Shown here one piece after another: positions 43,566 to 47,629 of a DNA stretch of 47,629 nucleotides. The stretch is from Hyphomicrobiales bacterium. Its GTDB lineage: Bacteria; Pseudomonadota; Alphaproteobacteria; Rhizobiales; Rhizobiaceae. The stretch lies in assembly GCA_002709005.1 (NCBI GenBank), contig PAPH01000025.1, positions 1-47,629 on the forward strand, in the 5' to 3' direction. The notes beneath the pieces were generated by a model. That model worked only from the letters and a program-made list of their open reading frames with translations. It made no database searches and was not told the origin of the DNA. The position numbers and the translations under genes are program-made. Position 1 is the first letter of the stretch, and the number at the start of each line of letters is the position of its first letter.

Positions 43566-44693
43566 TCAGTCGGTCAGCGTGTCGAAAAAGCCCTTCATGC
43601 GCGAGAAGAAGCCGGCGGATTCCGGATTGTTCTCGTTCGACGACAGGGCCTGGAACTCCGTGAGCAACTCACGCTGCCTCTTGGTCAGGTTTTGCGGCGT
43701 TTCGATGGCTATGCGCACATAGAGATCGCCAAATTGCGAGGACCGCAAAAGAGGCATGCCCTTGCCGCGCAGCCGCATCTCGCGACCCTGCTGGGTGCCC
43801 TCGGCAACGGTGACGCGCGATTTGGTGCCGTCCATGGTGGAGATTTCGAACTTGCCGCCCAAGGCGGCCGTCGTCATCGAGATCGGCACGGTGCAGAAAA
43901 GATCCGCGCCCTCGCGCTGGAAGAAGGCGTGCGGCTTGACCGACAGGAAGATGTAGAGATCGCCCGAGGGACCGCCGCGCAGGCCCGCCTCGCCTTCTCC
44001 GGCAAGCCGGATACGGGTGCCGTCCTCGATGCCGGCGGGAATATTGACCGACAGCGAACGCTCCTCGACCACACGGCCCTGACCGCCGCACTTGCCGCAG
44101 GGGTCGGAAATCGTCTGGCCGCGGCCCTGACAGGTCGGGCAGGTGCGTTCGATGGAGAAGAAGCCCTGAGCGGCGCGCACCCGGCCGTTGCCGCCGCAGG
44201 TGGCGCAGGTGGTGGGCTTGCTGCCGGGCTTGGCGCCGGAGCCAGAACAGGCGTCGCAGGTGATCGAGGTCGGCACCCTGATCTGCGCCGTCTTGCCGGA
44301 GAAGGCTTCCTCGAGCGTGATCTCCATGTTGTAGCGCAGATCGGCGCCGCGCTCGCGGCCGCCGGAACGGCGCGCACGGCCGCCCATCATCTCGCCGAAG
44401 ATATCCTCGAAGATGTCGGAGAAGCCGCCCATGCCCCCGCCCATTCCGCCGGGACCCCCGCCGCCCTGTTCGAAGGCGGCATGGCCGAAACGGTCGTAGG
44501 CGGCGCGCTTCTGCGGATCCTTGAGGAACTCGTAGGCTTCGCCGATCTCCTTGAACTTGCGTTCAGCCTCCGCATCCCCGGGATTGCGATCGGGATGGTA
44601 TTTCATGGCCAGTTTGCGGAACGCGGATTTGAGTTCCTTTTCGTCGGCGCTCCGCGATACTCCGAGCGTTTCGTAAAAGTCAGGCTTAGCCAT
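43566..44693 (-). CDS. dnaJ: Chaperone protein DnaJ
   Basis: Hsp40 co-chaperone of 375 residues. The J-domain has HPD at 33-35. A Gly-rich stretch ([15 protein letters not shown]) follows, then four zinc motifs: [24 protein letters not shown] and CGKCGGQG. The C-terminal substrate domains contain [22 protein letters not shown]. It stimulates DnaK ATPase, whose gene lies further right but is separated by an acyltransferase gene. Confidence 0.98.
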   Translation of the reverse strand: MAKPDFYETLGVSRSADEKELKSAFRKLAMKYHPDRNPGDAEAERKFKEIGEAYEFLKDPQKRAAYDRFGHAAFEQGGGGPGGMGGGMGGFSDIFEDIFGEMMGGRARRSGGRERGADLRYNMEITLEEAFSGKTAQIRVPTSITCDACSGSGAKPGSKPTTCATCGGNGRVRAAQGFFSIERTCPTCQGRGQTISDPCGKCGGQGRVVEERSLSVNIPAGIEDGTRIRLAGEGEAGLRGGPSGDLYIFLSVKPHAFFQREGADLFCTVPISMTTAALGGKFEISTMDGTKSRVTVAEGTQQGREMRLRGKGMPLLRSSQFGDLYVRIAIETPQNLTKRQRELLTEFQALSSNENNPESAGFFSRMKGFFDTLTD

Positions 44694-44899
44694 ATATCTC
44701 GTCGTTCTCTTGGTCGTTCCGTCGGCCGGATCAGTCGACGGGCGGTGCGTGTCGACCCGGGCCGGGAGTAGATGTCAATGGTCCCCGATCCAGACGCGCC
44801 GTCGCCAAAGATACGCGGGATCATGACCATTTAGTCATTCGCGGCGCGCAATTCCAGTGCGAAGGCCGGTCTGACGGCGCTTGTCCGAAGGAAGATGGC

Positions 44900-45997
44900 T
44901 CACACCTTGCGGGCGGAGGCCGCGCGGGGTGCGACGAGCGTATCCACGGTCGAGCCGATCCACCGCCCCATGGGCCGTTCCAGGTACCGCGCCGAGAGAA
45001 GGGCAACGACGACGGTGGCGATCATCGGAAGCGGAATGTAAAGCCAGAATGCCGTCAGGTCGCCCCCTCCGAAGATGCGCTTCCAGACCAGCGAATAGGC
45101 GAAGAGCTCAATGACGGGATGCCAGAGATAGATGCCGAAGGAAACCGAGGCCAGCGGCGTGAGCGGTTGAAGCCAGCGCGTGCCGTTATCGCCGCGCCGG
45201 TCGGCGAAAGCGGCAAAAGTGATCGCGCAGGCGAAAAGCGCGAGCGTGAGATAGATGCTCACATCTGCGAACATGACCCAGAAGACGAGCACCAGAAAGC
45301 CCCAGGCGATCGGCTGCGCCCCGGCGGGCGCACGGAAGCGATGGACGACATTGCACAGGATCGCGCCGAGGACAAAATCCGCGCCGACGCGATAGGCGCC
45401 CCAGAGTTTCGTTTCGTACCAGAGATCGTCGGCGATCACGGCGTTGCGGTCCATCCATTCGAGACCGAGGATCGCCGCCAGCAGCATCACAACCAGCCCG
45501 GCAAGCCCGGCGCGCCGGAAGACCAGGAGAAGCGCGGGGAACATCAGATAGGCAAACCATTCCCCTGACAGCGACCAGGAGACGTAGTTGAAGGTCAATT
45601 CATCGGTGAAGCCCCACCCCTGCAGGAGCAGGAGGTTGGCCGGCAGCGCAGCCAGATCGTAGCGTGTGTTGGCGCCTTCCGAATTGAAGATGCCGAGATG
45701 AACGAGGATCGCGAACGCCAGAAAGATCGACAGTGTGATGAGATGGAGCGGATAGAGCCGGGCAAGCCTCTTGCCCAGAAACCGCAGGCTGGACCTGCCG
45801 TTGAGTTCCATCTCGCCGTAGTGCTCGAAGATCAGGAAGCCCGACATGATGAAGAACATGTCGAGAAGCGGCAGCATATGCTCGAACCAGGCGGTCAGCA
45901 CTTCCGCGTTCGCGGCGTAGTGACCGAAATGATAGGCCATGACAAGAAACGCGGCGAGAAGCCGCCATACGCCGAATATCCGATAGTTCGCCTTCAT
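44900..45997 (-). CDS. Membrane acyltransferase 3 family protein (OafA/YrhL type)
   Basis: Integral membrane O-acyltransferase of 365 residues from the ATG at 45997 (GGCAGGGGAT upstream). The start MKANYRIFGVWRLLAAFLVMAYHFGHY has the catalytic His of the family (YHF). Further marks are MFFIMSGFLIFEHYGE, LARLYPLHLITL (the R-x10-H-type arginine/His region), SWSLSGEWFAYLMFPALLL and FGIYLWHPVIEL near the end. About ten membrane segments. Acetylates surface polysaccharide or other envelope glycans in family members. It sits between dnaJ and dnaK in the same direction. Confidence 0.93.
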   Translation of the reverse strand: MKANYRIFGVWRLLAAFLVMAYHFGHYAANAEVLTAWFEHMLPLLDMFFIMSGFLIFEHYGEMELNGRSSLRFLGKRLARLYPLHLITLSIFLAFAILVHLGIFNSEGANTRYDLAALPANLLLLQGWGFTDELTFNYVSWSLSGEWFAYLMFPALLLVFRRAGLAGLVVMLLAAILGLEWMDRNAVIADDLWYETKLWGAYRVGADFVLGAILCNVVHRFRAPAGAQPIAWGFLVLVFWVMFADVSIYLTLALFACAITFAAFADRRGDNGTRWLQPLTPLASVSFGIYLWHPVIELFAYSLVWKRIFGGGDLTAFWLYIPLPMIATVVVALLSARYLERPMGRWIGSTVDTLVAPRAASARKV

Positions 45998-46166
45998 ATC
46001 CCCTGCCGCCCCGCAGTATCGCACCCCTCCCGACAAGTAGTACAGTATCTCTTCCTGATTTACAGGTTTGAGCCCTCAACGATTGCGCACAGGGTTAATC
46101 CCGCAATCCGGTCCGGTCGCCCGCGAAACCAAGTAATATCGTAAAATTTTAAGATTATTCCTGTGA

Positions 46167-46194
46167 AAAAGGCCGGCTTTGCAGCCGGCCTTTT
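46167..46194. terminator. Bidirectional intrinsic terminator downstream of dnaK
   Basis: A perfect 12-bp stem AAAAGGCCGGCT/AGCCGGCCTTTT around a TTGC loop. Read on the minus strand it ends in a U-run and lies 25 bp after the dnaK stop. It separates dnaK from the acyltransferase gene transcriptionally. Confidence 0.93.
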
Positions 46195-46219
46195 CGTTTT
46201 CTTCCTTGAAGCTGACCGA

Positions 46220-47629
<1,410 letters not shown>

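Noticed and set aside
44823..44838. ATGAC/GTCAT dyad upstream of dnaJ considered as a heat-shock operator
   Set aside because: It does not match CIRCE or a sigma-32 promoter pattern and has mismatched centre positions.

Overview
The window is GC-rich, gene-dense DNA from an alphaproteobacterium, most likely of the order Hyphomicrobiales (Rhizobiales). The main clues are a housekeeping block of dnaK, dnaJ, a PmtA-type phospholipid N-methyltransferase, pyrF, an NDUFA9-like protein and uppP. Solute-binding-protein ABC transporters are plentiful, same-strand genes repeatedly join by 4-bp ATGA overlaps, and there is a short rhizobial-type palindrome. No tRNA, rRNA, CRISPR array or complete insertion sequence was seen. 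Nearly all genes are on the minus strand.

Region 1 (1-9007) is a catabolic operon read right to left: Gfo/Idh oxidoreductase, family I CoA-transferase, enoyl-CoA hydratase, aldehyde dehydrogenase, then a glucose/mannose-type sugar ABC transporter whose second permease runs off the left edge. Its promoter carries two identical LacI-type palindromes 32 bp apart, one of them lying between the -35 and -10 boxes. A separate beta-hydroxyacid dehydrogenase lies upstream. Sugar uptake combined with CoA-thioester enzymes points to an unassigned pathway.

Region 2 (9189-16123) starts with two plus-strand flavoprotein-type genes and a decayed LysR gene. It then holds what looks like a self-contained signalling regulon: an OmpR-type regulator and its histidine kinase, a 6-oxocamphor-hydrolase-like crotonase, a 70-residue Tat-exported mini-protein ending in alternating Tyr residues, a DUF3313-like lipoprotein and a secreted protein with two four-Cys repeats. 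A conserved box, GTAATG-N5-GCAA, lies upstream of all three transcription units. This is the best candidate for an undescribed system.

Region 3 (16156-20645) holds two redox modules, each controlled by a TetR regulator: two SDR proteins with a divergent TetR, and a quinone-oxidoreductase/ABM-monooxygenase pair with a divergent TetR. The two TetR genes converge and overlap by 4 bp. Each divergent promoter has tandem palindromes about 22-23 bp apart.

Region 4 (20843-26082) is housekeeping and stress: guaA, a YciE/F ferritin-like protein, a thioesterase/MTA-SAH nucleosidase pair, TspO and an RsmB-type rRNA methyltransferase.

Region 5 (26132-34684) is a second catabolic operon: M20 amidohydrolase, a complete peptide-type ABC transporter with a fused double ATPase, aldehyde dehydrogenase and SDR. 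It probably imports and deacylates an amide or peptide-like compound.

Region 6 (34781-47629) holds an RlpA-like protein, an epimerase-like SDR with queG, a 144-bp MITE-like element with 18-bp perfect inverted ends wedged between queG and a glutathione S-transferase gene, uppP, a TauE/SafE permease, the NDUFA9-like gene, a DUF1330 protein, pyrF, an FMN reductase, pmtA, dnaJ, an acyltransferase inserted between dnaJ and dnaK, and the C-terminal part of dnaK cut by the right edge.
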